From an uncultured Prevotellaceae bacterium (GTDB lineage: Bacteria; Bacteroidota; Bacteroidia; Bacteroidales; Bacteroidaceae), in NCBI GenBank assembly GCA_946403615.1, contig CAMJAO010000086.1:1-7986 (forward strand): 7,986 nt of DNA. Direction: 5' to 3'. The translations under genes were made by a program, and so were the position numbers. The notes beneath the pieces are model-generated. The model was not told where the DNA came from and ran no database searches. It saw only the letters and a program-made list of their open reading frames with translations. Below, in pieces: positions 1 to 5,390 of this stretch. Positions within the stretch are counted from its first letter, which is position 1; each line of letters opens with the position of its first letter.

Positions 1-683
1 TGTCGCGTCCGAAGTTTGCCATCATGAATCCGCGCCGCACCTTCACCCTGCCGCCTTATCAGACGGCTGCGGGTGTCACTGACATGATCATGCACACCAT
101 GGAGCGTTATTTCACAAAAGACGATGACATGGATCTGACCACAGACCTGGCAGAGAGTGTGATGCGCAGAATGAGAACAGCGATATTTGATGTGCTCAAT
201 AATCCCGAGGATTACCGCAGCCGCGCGCAGATAATGTGGGGTGGCAGTGTGGCGCATAACGGACTGATCGGTTGCGGCGTGCACGACGATTGGGCAACGC
301 ATATGTTGGAGCATGAGTTGAGCGGTATGTTCGACGTGACCCACGGTGCCGGACTGGCTGCCATTTGGCCCTCATGGGCGCGTTATGTCATGCACGAGAA
401 CCTCAGCCGCTTTGTACGCTTCGCCGTCAATGTCATGGATGTGCCTAACGATTTTTCCGACCCCGAGACAACGGCATTGAAAGGCATTGAGGCCATGGAA
501 CGTTTCTATCACGCCATAGGCATGCCTGTCAATATCCGCGAACTCATCGGGCGCGACATTACCGACGAAGAGATTGACGAGATGACCCGCAAGTGCAGCC
601 ACAACTACACCGCTACCTGCGGATGTCTCAAAACCCTCCATGCCGACGATATGAAAGCCATCTATCAAATGGCAAGAGGATAA
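1..683 (+). CDS. Iron-dependent (group III) alcohol dehydrogenase, C-terminal part; 5' end outside window
   Basis: The frame is already open at base 3 (S-R-P-K-F-A-I-M-N-P-R), so the ATG at 24 is an internal Met and the gene begins upstream. Numbering from that Met, what remains is about 219 residues of a family usually near 385. It is the all-helical metal-binding domain of Fe-ADHs of the butanol dehydrogenase (BdhA/YqhD) type, which reduce aldehydes with NAD(P)H in the cytoplasm. Metal ligands are visible with the family spacing: D20 and H24 in GVTDMIMH, then H93 in ATHMLEHEL and H107 in THGAG, 14 residues apart. The N-terminal Rossmann-like nucleotide-binding domain is missing from view. 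The gene converges on rubrerythrin. A hairpin repeat starts about 6 nt after its TAA. Family assignment is firm; the substrate cannot be told from sequence. Confidence 0.93.
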   Translation, partial: SRPKFAIMNPRRTFTLPPYQTAAGVTDMIMHTMERYFTKDDDMDLTTDLAESVMRRMRTAIFDVLNNPEDYRSRAQIMWGGSVAHNGLIGCGVHDDWATHMLEHELSGMFDVTHGAGLAAIWPSWARYVMHENLSRFVRFAVNVMDVPNDFSDPETTALKGIEAMERFYHAIGMPVNIRELIGRDITDEEIDEMTRKCSHNYTATCGCLKTLHADDMKAIYQMARG

Positions 684-688
684 ACACA

Positions 689-728
689 CCCTCACCCCCC
701 GCCCCCTCTCCAAAAGGCGAGGGGAGTG
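689..728 (-). repeat. C-rich hairpin repeat at dehydrogenase stop codon (copy 1)
   Basis: In the transcript sense of the dehydrogenase this reads CCTCACCCC, then a C-run, then a hairpin with arms 703-711 and 716-724 (one mismatch) around an AAAA loop. It starts about 6 nt after the stop codon. It matches the layout of copies at 902-943, 1603-1635 and 6353-6397. No U-tract follows, so it is not a classical intrinsic terminator, although it could act as a 3' end or mRNA stability element. Strand is given in the orientation where the G-rich half comes last (the minus strand here). Confidence 0.7.
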
Positions 729-744
729 AATACCCGTCGTCTGT

Positions 745-759
745 AGGGGTGGTGCCCCT
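745..759. repeat. Short GC hairpin
   Basis: AGGGG (745-749) and CCCCT (755-759) can pair around a 5-nt loop. It lies in the 263-nt non-coding stretch 684-946 between two convergent genes, which holds five separate hairpin or repeat elements and no supported gene. Probably a fragment of another dispersed repeat. Function unknown. Confidence 0.4.
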
Positions 760-794
760 GTGCCCACTTGCACGAGCTTCAGCTATTTCTGTTC

Positions 795-830
795 CTTTGT
801 TCGGGGGGATTTAAATCTCCAAGAACAAAG
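795..830. repeat. 36-nt imperfect palindrome with GATTTAAATC core
   Basis: Outer arms CTTTGTTC (795-802) and GAACAAAG (823-830) are perfectly complementary. Inside, the core GATTTAAATC (808-817) is a perfect palindrome, extended by GGG/TCC pairing (one G-U). Only two mismatched positions separate the arms from the core. The left half contains GTTCGGGGGGATT, which recurs at 6206-6218 at the start of another palindrome, so this looks like a member of a dispersed palindromic family. It could form a long RNA hairpin downstream of the dehydrogenase. Confidence 0.6.
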
Positions 831-857
831 TAGCCGAGTCCGATACCACCCTTAATC

Positions 858-897
858 ACTCAGCGGGACGCAACCATATAGTTGCGTCCCGCTGAGT
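858..897. terminator. 17-bp perfect inverted repeat, possible bidirectional terminator
   Basis: The left arm (858-874, starting ACTCAGCGGGACG) is the exact reverse complement of the right arm (881-897), with a 6-nt loop CATATA. It sits between the convergent dehydrogenase and rubrerythrin genes, where a stem usable from both sides would be expected to end both transcripts. There is no run of T on either flank, so a classical rho-independent mechanism is not supported. A dispersed palindromic repeat is the alternative. The stem is seen directly; the role is inferred. Confidence 0.55.
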
Positions 898-901
898 TAT
901 A

Positions 902-943
902 CATCCCCTTGCCCTTTGGGAAGGTTACGGGTCGGGGTGAGGC
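902..943 (+). repeat. C-rich hairpin repeat at rubrerythrin stop codon (copy 2)
   Basis: Read in the rubrerythrin sense, this begins 3 nt after the TAA as CCTCACCCCGACCC and ends in a hairpin equivalent to 907-914 pairing with 918-924 (CCC/GGG, TT/AA, CC/GG, one bulged G) around TTT. It has the same order of parts as copy 1 and the same orientation relative to the gene it follows. Confidence 0.68.
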
Positions 944-946
944 GTC

Positions 947-1489
947 TTAGAAATTCTCGCACAGCAACTCGAAATGAGCCTGTGGATGGTCGCAAACGGG
1001 GCATACCTCGGGGGCTTCCTTGCCGATGACGATATGTCCGCAGTTGCGGCACTTCCAGATGGCGTCGCCATCGCGTGAGAACACCACTTTATCCTCGATG
1101 TTCTTCAGCAGTTTGCGGTAGCGCTCCTCATGGTGTTTCTCGATGGCACCCACGCCGCGGAATTTCTCGGCAATCTCGGTGAAGCCTTCTTCTTCGGCCT
1201 CGCGAGCCATGCGCTCATACATGTCGGTCCATTCGAAGTTCTCACCGTCGGCTGCGGCTTTCAGGTTTTCTGTGGTGGCTTTTATTTTGCCGCCTTCCAG
1301 ATATTTGAACCACATCTTTGCGTGCTCTTTCTCGTTGTTGGCCGTCTCCTCGAAGATGGCGCTGATCTGCACATAACCGTCTTTCTTGGCCTTCGATGCC
1401 CAATACGTGTATTTGTTACGTGCCATACTCTCACCTGCGAATGCTTCCATCAGGTTTTTCTCTGTCTTTGTTCCTTTCAGTTCTTTCAT
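947..1489 (-). CDS. rbr: Rubrerythrin (diiron peroxidase with C-terminal rubredoxin domain)
   Basis: The product is 180 residues, close to the family size of about 190. The N-terminal ferritin-like diiron domain (about 1-135) shows the expected ligand segments: E20 in AFAGESMARNKY, E53xxH56 in NNEKEH, the acidic AREAEEEGF helix (95-103), and E117xxH120 in AIEKHHEER. The C-terminal rubredoxin domain (about 143-180) has C147-R-N-C150 and C163-P-V-C166, a complete Fe(SCys)4 site. In anaerobes this cytoplasmic enzyme reduces hydrogen peroxide to water using electrons passed through the rubredoxin iron. The start is the ATG at 1489; upstream is AT-rich without a strong Shine-Dalgarno, as usual in Bacteroidales. 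The gene appears monocistronic: the next gene upstream on this strand is the broken asparaginase, whose reading frame ends 147 nt away. I see no clear TAnnTTTG promoter or peroxide-regulator site. Confidence 0.97.
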   Translation of the reverse strand: MKELKGTKTEKNLMEAFAGESMARNKYTYWASKAKKDGYVQISAIFEETANNEKEHAKMWFKYLEGGKIKATTENLKAAADGENFEWTDMYERMAREAEEEGFTEIAEKFRGVGAIEKHHEERYRKLLKNIEDKVVFSRDGDAIWKCRNCGHIVIGKEAPEVCPVCDHPQAHFELLCENF

Positions 1490-1540
1490 AATGTTTTATT
1501 TGGTTTAGGGTTTATGGTCCAGTGTTCTATCTAAAGGGTT

Positions 1541-1600
1541 TCAGGAGATCAGGAGTTCAGACATTAGCCTTTTGTCTGTTTAGGTCTTAGTGCTCTAAAC
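1541..1600. repeat. 8-nt tandem repeat and inverted repeat upstream of rubrerythrin
   Basis: TCAGGAGA, TCAGGAGT and TCAG follow each other at 1541-1560, making 2.5 copies of an 8-nt unit. Then GTTTAG (1578-1583) and CTAAAC (1595-1600) form an inverted repeat with an 11-nt spacer. AGTGTTCTA (1521-1529) and AGTGCTCTA (1589-1597) are near-identical direct repeats. The stretch 1490-1602 holds no gene. It includes the 5' region of rubrerythrin and the space after the asparaginase pseudogene. Confidence 0.45.
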
Positions 1601-1602
1601 AT

Positions 1603-1635
1603 TCCCTCCCCTGGGGTGGGTTGGGGTGGGGCTCC
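1603..1635 (+). repeat. C-rich hairpin repeat at asparaginase stop codon (copy 3)
   Basis: In the asparaginase sense it reads AGCCCCACCCCAACCCACCC followed by a hairpin CCCC-A-GGGG and GAGGGAATG. It begins within about 2 nt of the TAA (1636-1638) of the ancestral reading frame. Layout and orientation relative to the gene match copies 1, 2 and the one at 6353-6397. Because the upstream gene is frameshifted, the wrong frame now reads through this repeat to a stop at 1595. Confidence 0.68.
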
Positions 1636-2647
1636 TTATATCGTCACCTCTCCTGCCAGACTGCGGTTCATCATCATGCGGATGGTGTTGGCGTCGGTGT
1701 AGCGGGCTTGCAGATACATCAGTTTGGTCACTGCTGCTTCTACCGTACTGTCGCGACCGCTGATGACACCGGTGCTTTGCAGTTGATAGCCTGTGTCGTA
1801 GCGGCTCATCTCCACGGTACCGCTTACGCATTGGCTGATGTTCACCACGGTGATGCCGCGCTCCGAGGCTCCTTTGAACAATCGCAACAACCACGGTTGT
1901 TGGGGGGCATTGCCACTGCCAAACGACCGTATTACGATGCTGGAAGACGCTCTCGTCGATGCCGGGGAAGAGCGAGAACACCAGCACATGCGGGTCCATC
2001 GCCGTATGAGGCACCATCGGCTGGGTGTAGTCTGGTTTTAAGATGTGATGTTCGTGATAGACGAAATTCACACCGGCATGACACAACACAGGGTAGTTGA
2101 ACGAGTCGAAGGCGTTGAAACCGTCGGCGGCAATCTTTGTCGAACGGTTGCCGCGTATCAACTTGCCATTGAAATAAATACACACCTCGGGTACCATCGG
2201 CGTGCCGTCGTCGTGGGCGTCGGCTGCCAGTTCGATGCTCGTGATGAGATTCTCCTTGCCGTCGGTACGCAACTGTCCGATGGGCAACTGCGAACCTGTC
2301 AGTATCACAGGCTTGGTCAGGTTTTCCAGCATGAACGACAGTGCCGAGGCGGTATAAGCCATCGTGTCGGTGCCGTGAAGGATGACGAAACCGTCATATT
2401 CCTCATACCGGTCGGCGATGATGCGCACCAGTTGCGCCCACTGTCGGGGAGAAATGTCAGATGAGTCGATAGGCGGCGTAAACTGATAGGTGTCGAAACT
2501 GGCCTTCAGGTAGCGGAACTCGTACATCTCGCTTGCTAAATGGTCGAAATCCAGGGGCTCCAAGGCTCCTGTCTGGGGGTTGCGCCCCATGCCGATGGTG
2601 CCTCCCGTGTAGATGAGCAGAACTTTTCCTGTGCGTTTCATCATCAT
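1636..2647 (-). pseudogene. ansA: Type I L-asparaginase, frameshifted by an internal out-of-frame deletion
   Basis: From ATG 2647 the first 235 or so residues are a good cytoplasmic type I asparaginase (L-asparagine to L-aspartate and ammonia): TGGTIG at 14-19 with the nucleophile Thr, HGTDT (T93, D94), and RGNRSTK carrying the catalytic Lys near 171. After FPGIDESVF (about 1943) the frame changes. The true C-terminal domain continues in another frame, ...SIVIRSFGSGNAPQQPWL...ISQCVSG...STVEAAVTKL...NRSLAGEVTI, to the TAA at 1636-1638. Compared with E. coli AnsA as I recall it, roughly 8-10 residues are also missing at the junction, so this is a deletion of about 26-29 nt rather than a single-base slip. 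Read without correction, the chain goes out of frame for about 115 residues to 1595. Start choice: a TTG at 2668 lies inside the -7 promoter element, so one of the three consecutive ATGs at 2647, 2644 or 2641 is used. A sequencing or assembly error is the main alternative. Confidence 0.88.
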
Positions 2648-2665
2648 AGTATGTCGATTTTGCTG

Positions 2666-2698
2666 CAAATATAACTAAAAAATCAGATTTATGTACAA
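2666..2698 (-). promoter_or_regulatory. Bacteroidales-type promoter for the asparaginase gene
   Basis: On the minus strand TATATTTG (2673 down to 2666) matches the Bacteroidales -7 consensus TAnnTTTG. A TTG at 2698-2696 is a possible -33 element, 22 nt upstream, slightly longer than the usual 19-21. Transcription would start near 2660, giving a leader of about a dozen bases before the first ATG. The motif is seen; promoter activity is inferred. Confidence 0.65.
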
Positions 2699-2705
2699 TT
2701 TTTTC

Positions 2706-2735
2706 TTGTATTATTCTAAATTATTTGTATTTTTG
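2706..2735 (+). promoter_or_regulatory. Bacteroidales-type promoter for the SemiSWEET-isomerase operon
   Basis: TATTTTTG (2728-2735) matches TAnnTTTG exactly, and TTG at 2706-2708 lies 19 nt upstream at the -33 position. The start site would be near 2742, giving a leader of about 30 nt to ATG 2774. It lies back to back with the asparaginase promoter; the two -33 elements are 7 nt apart. The arrangement shows that the in-frame TTG at 2738 cannot be the start codon. Confidence 0.72.
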
Positions 2736-2773
2736 CGTTGTCATTATTTGAACTCACCTTAACAATCAAGATT

Positions 2774-3064
2774 ATGGAACAAGGCTTATTTTATGAGATT
2801 TGCGGCGTGATGGCAAGTATATGTCTCATTCTCGGTTATCTGCCACAAGCCATCACCACGATTCGAACACGCAATACCGACGGTATCTCATTGCCCGGAT
2901 TTCTGATGATGTTTATCGGTGCCGTCTGTTTTATGTTGCAAGGCATCCTTCACAAACCCGAAATTATCTGGTCGCTTTTCATCACCAATCTTGTCACCAT
3001 GGTGTGTAGTGCCATCGTCTTCTGTATCAAGATGCATAACGATTATTTCAAGAAGAAAGAATGA
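2774..3064 (+). CDS. SemiSWEET (PQ-loop/MtN3-type) sugar transporter
   Basis: The product is 96 residues with three predicted membrane helices at about 6-24, 40-59 and 65-86, and the PQ-loop signature GYLPQAITTIRTRNTDGIS with P24-Q25 at the end of helix 1. This is the size and topology of bacterial SemiSWEETs, which work as homodimers in the inner membrane and move mono- or disaccharides by facilitated diffusion. The C-terminus (KMHNDYFKKKE) is basic, consistent with a cytoplasmic tail. The start is ATG 2774: a longer frame from TTG 2738 would begin before the predicted transcription start. Its TGA overlaps the next gene's ATG as ATGA (3061-3064), implying coupled translation with a sugar isomerase-like enzyme, which supports a carbohydrate role. 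The sugar itself cannot be deduced. Confidence 0.9.
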   Translation: MEQGLFYEICGVMASICLILGYLPQAITTIRTRNTDGISLPGFLMMFIGAVCFMLQGILHKPEIIWSLFITNLVTMVCSAIVFCIKMHNDYFKKKE

Positions 3065-4293
3065 GCATTGTCGTCTATACCTTGACTTCGCCCCTGCATG
3101 ACGAGAAGGCTGTGGCGGATGCGACACGGGAGTTCTTGGGAAGTCTCGGCATAGCGTATGTCTTCCGGGGCAGTGATTTCTCCGATTATGGCGCTCACGA
3201 TGCCGACCTCATCTATGTGCGAACGGGTGGCACAGAAGGTGTCTTCCAACGGATCTTGCCGCAGTTGCGCAAACAGTCGCACCGTCCTTTCCTGCTGCTC
3301 ACATCTGGCAAAAGCAATTCGCTCGCAGCATCGATGGAGATTCTGTCCTACTTGCGCCAACAAGGTCTGCAGGGCGAAATCATCCACGGCAGCACTGGCT
3401 ATGTGGCCAGTCGCATACAACTCTTGGAACGGGTAGGCAAGGCGTTGCAATCATTGAGTGGTTGCCGTCTGGGCATCATCGGTCAACCCTCCGACTGGCT
3501 CATCTCAAGCCATGCTGATGCCGCCGAGATACAGCGTCGCCTTGGCATCAGTCTCATCGACATACCTATGCAGGAGTTGTTGGATGAGATAGCCTTGTCA
3601 GGTAAATCATCCCCGTTATCATCTTCCCTCCTTGATGCAGGGGAAATGGGTGGATGTGATAGAACAGCCGTGTATGAAGGTGCCACTTATATTTATTCCG
3701 CCCTCAAATCCCTCATTGCCCGTCATCAGTTGCAGGGCTTTACCCTCCGTTGCTTCGACCTGCTCACCGCCGTGAAGAACACAGGCTGCTGGGCATTGGC
3801 GAAGTTGAATGCCGAGGGATTCGTGGCTGGCTGCGAGGGCGACGTGCCAGCCATGCTCTCCATGATGATAGGTCGCGCGCTGACGGGCATTTCGGGCTTC
3901 CAAGCCAATCCTGCCAGCATCAATCCCGAGACGGGCGAGATGATTTTTGCTCATTGTACCATACCCCTCGATATGGTCGAGCGATATGAACTTGACACTC
4001 ATTTCGAGTCGGGCATCGGTGTAGGCATTCGTGGATATATGAAGGAAGGACCGGTCACATTGTTCAAGGTGGCGGGCGATCTCTCACGTTGTTTCATCGC
4101 AGAGGGACATCTCATCCGCAACCAGTCAGAACCCGACCTCTGTCGCACACAGCAGGTCATCCGTCTCGACGATCCTTCACTCACCAGCTATTTCCTCACC
4201 AGTCCCATCGGCAATCATCATATCATCTTCCCCGGTCATCACCACGATGCCCTCGAGGAATTGATGAAGAGTGACTTATCTCTTAAAACATAA
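3061..4293 (+). CDS. L-fucose/L-arabinose isomerase-fold protein (COG2407-like), putative sugar isomerase
   Basis: The product is 410 residues, much shorter than classical FucI (about 590) and in the range of the compact FucI-related group. The N-terminal half has alternating alpha/beta segments, including ADLIYVRTGGTE (48-59). The C-terminal half carries family marks: AGCEGDVPAML (256-266, candidate metal ligands E259 and D261), FAHCTIP (H298), SGIGVGIRGYMKEGPVTLFKV (317-337) and AEGHLI. Near the end, GNHHIIFPGHHHDAL (384-397) holds five His that could complete a metal site. Ligand assignment is from motif memory, not alignment. Enzymes of this fold interconvert aldoses and ketoses with Mn or similar metals in the cytoplasm; related proteins act on sulfoquinovose, so the substrate is open. 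It is translationally coupled to the SemiSWEET gene. No transport binding protein, kinase or aldolase lies beside it. Confidence 0.8.
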   Translation: MSIVVYTLTSPLHDEKAVADATREFLGSLGIAYVFRGSDFSDYGAHDADLIYVRTGGTEGVFQRILPQLRKQSHRPFLLLTSGKSNSLAASMEILSYLRQQGLQGEIIHGSTGYVASRIQLLERVGKALQSLSGCRLGIIGQPSDWLISSHADAAEIQRRLGISLIDIPMQELLDEIALSGKSSPLSSSLLDAGEMGGCDRTAVYEGATYIYSALKSLIARHQLQGFTLRCFDLLTAVKNTGCWALAKLNAEGFVAGCEGDVPAMLSMMIGRALTGISGFQANPASINPETGEMIFAHCTIPLDMVERYELDTHFESGIGVGIRGYMKEGPVTLFKVAGDLSRCFIAEGHLIRNQSEPDLCRTQQVIRLDDPSLTSYFLTSPIGNHHIIFPGHHHDALEELMKSDLSLKT

Positions 4294-4331
4294 ATTCAGC
4301 CAATAACAACCCTCCACTCTGATTCGGTTTT

Positions 4332-4385
4332 CTCCACCTTGGGGGAGTCAGAGGGGGGCTCCCAACTGGGAGTTTGAGGGGGCTT
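4332..4385 (+). repeat. Tandem pair of hairpin-plus-G-tail repeats before the glycosyltransferase (copy 4)
   Basis: Unit A has arms CTCCACC / GGGGGAG (4332-4346) followed by TCAGAGGGGGGCT. Unit B has CTCCC-AACT-GGGAG (4359-4372) followed by TTTGAGGGGGCTT. They lie head to tail, each a hairpin with a purine-rich tail. ACTCTGA near 4316-4322 can also pair with TCAGAG at 4348-4353, giving a larger stem around unit A. The pair ends 5 nt before the glycosyltransferase ATG and starts about 40 nt after the isomerase stop. Its orientation relative to the preceding gene is opposite to copies 1-3 and 5. Confidence 0.65.
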
Positions 4386-4390
4386 AAATT

Positions 4391-5326
4391 ATGAACAGTG
4401 AATTATCCATCAGCATCCTCATCCCCACATACAATCATGAGTGTGTGGACTTGGTGCGTGACCTGCAGCGGCTGGCCGACGCCTGTGAGGGTATGCGTTA
4501 TGAGATTCTGGTAAGCGACGACGGCAGCACCGACAAGGCAATTATCGCTGCCAATAAAAGCATCGATGCACAGCCTGGATGCCGTTATTTGCGTCGCGAT
4601 ATCAACGCCGGCAGGGCTGCTACCCGCAACCTGCTGGCTCAGACTGCACAGTACGACCGATTGCTGTTTATCGACTGTCACATGAGTATCATCGCCGAAG
4701 ATTTCCTCATGCGTTATCTGCAATGTGTTGACGCTGATGTGGCCTATGGCGGCTATCATGTGCCCGAGGGAATGAAAGAGTGGAAGGGCAACCTGCGCTA
4801 TCGTTATGAACAGGCGCGCCATCATGTAATCAGCATCAAGGAACGGCAGGCGCACCCATATCAGGATTTCCACACGTCTAATTTCATGATACGGCGCGAC
4901 ATCATGCTCGAACATCCTTTCGACGAACGGTTCCGCCGCTATGGCTATGAAGACGTGTTTTTCGGCCGTAAGTTGAAGGAAGCTGGCATCCCGGTGACGC
5001 ATATCGACAATCCCGTTGGATTTGATGATTTCGAGTCAAATGAGCGTTTCCTTGAAAAGACCGCCGAGGGCCTGCTCACCCTGTCCGAGCGCCGCAACGA
5101 CCTGCGGGGTTATTCTCGACTGCTTGAAAAAGCCGAGAAAATCGAGCGTTGGCATCTCGCTGGTTGTGTGCGCCTCTGGCACAAACTTTTCGGACGTTTA
5201 GAGCGTAAAAACCTCGTTGGCCGCCATCCCAATCTCGCCCTCTTCAATCTCTGGCGCATGGGAACCTTCTTCGCGCAAAAAAAGATAAAACTCATTCCTA
5301 TCCCCAAACTTAAAAAAAGACGTTAA
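4391..5326 (+). CDS. Family 2 glycosyltransferase (GT-A fold)
   Basis: The product is 311 residues with no signal peptide or clear membrane segment. The GT2 N-terminal pattern is ISILIPTYNH (7-16), followed by ILVSDDGSTDKA (39-50) that binds the nucleotide-sugar. The usual DxD metal motif is represented by LLFIDCHMSI (91-100), where the third position is His (D95-C-H97). The acceptor/catalytic motif is RRYGYEDVFFGRKL (182-195) with E187-D188. The C-terminal tail from about 250 is strongly basic and ends KLIPIPKLKKRR, which suggests membrane association or binding to a charged partner. GT2 enzymes of this kind transfer a sugar from UDP- or GDP-sugars to a surface glycan or lipid-linked acceptor. 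No other glycan genes surround it, so its product is unknown. The ATG at 4391 lies directly after tandem hairpins with no evident Shine-Dalgarno. Two 7-A runs occur near the 3' end (5277-5283, 5312-5318). Confidence 0.92.
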   Translation: MNSELSISILIPTYNHECVDLVRDLQRLADACEGMRYEILVSDDGSTDKAIIAANKSIDAQPGCRYLRRDINAGRAATRNLLAQTAQYDRLLFIDCHMSIIAEDFLMRYLQCVDADVAYGGYHVPEGMKEWKGNLRYRYEQARHHVISIKERQAHPYQDFHTSNFMIRRDIMLEHPFDERFRRYGYEDVFFGRKLKEAGIPVTHIDNPVGFDDFESNERFLEKTAEGLLTLSERRNDLRGYSRLLEKAEKIERWHLAGCVRLWHKLFGRLERKNLVGRHPNLALFNLWRMGTFFAQKKIKLIPIPKLKKRR

Positions 5327-5352
5327 CGACCTTACTGACGTTAATGACCTTA
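5320..5352 (+). repeat. 15-nt direct repeat overlapping the glycosyltransferase stop
   Basis: ACGTTAACGACCTTA (5320-5334) and ACGTTAATGACCTTA (5338-5352) differ at one base and are separated by CTG, giving an 18-nt period. The first copy contains the TAA stop (5324-5326) of the glycosyltransferase. The unit also has a local palindrome in its first copy (GTTAAC). The role is unknown; a protein-binding iteron or a remnant of a dispersed tandem repeat are both possible. Confidence 0.6.
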
Positions 5353-5390
5353 AATTCCTTGAATACCTTCAACTCTCAAACCACCTGATT

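Noticed and set aside
684..946. A CRISPR array or small RNA gene in the repeat-dense spacer
   Set aside because: The repeats are not regularly spaced or identical, there are no spacers, and no cas genes are present. No promoter for a separate RNA is evident.
1130..1534. A 134-codon open frame, Cys- and Phe-rich, opposite rubrerythrin
   Set aside because: The hydrophobic composition comes from reading acidic and Lys codons on the opposite strand. Rubrerythrin is complete on the minus strand.
3208..3240. RTGGTEG in the isomerase-like protein resembling the asparaginase TGGTIG motif
   Set aside because: The context (ADLIYVRTGGTE) is typical of fucose-isomerase-related proteins, and no HGTDT or Lys motif follows.
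4403..5002. A 199-codon open frame antisense to the glycosyltransferase
   Set aside because: It lies wholly opposite a gene with clear GT2 motifs, its protein shows no recognisable motif, and no promoter precedes it. It is a shadow of the real gene's codon usage.
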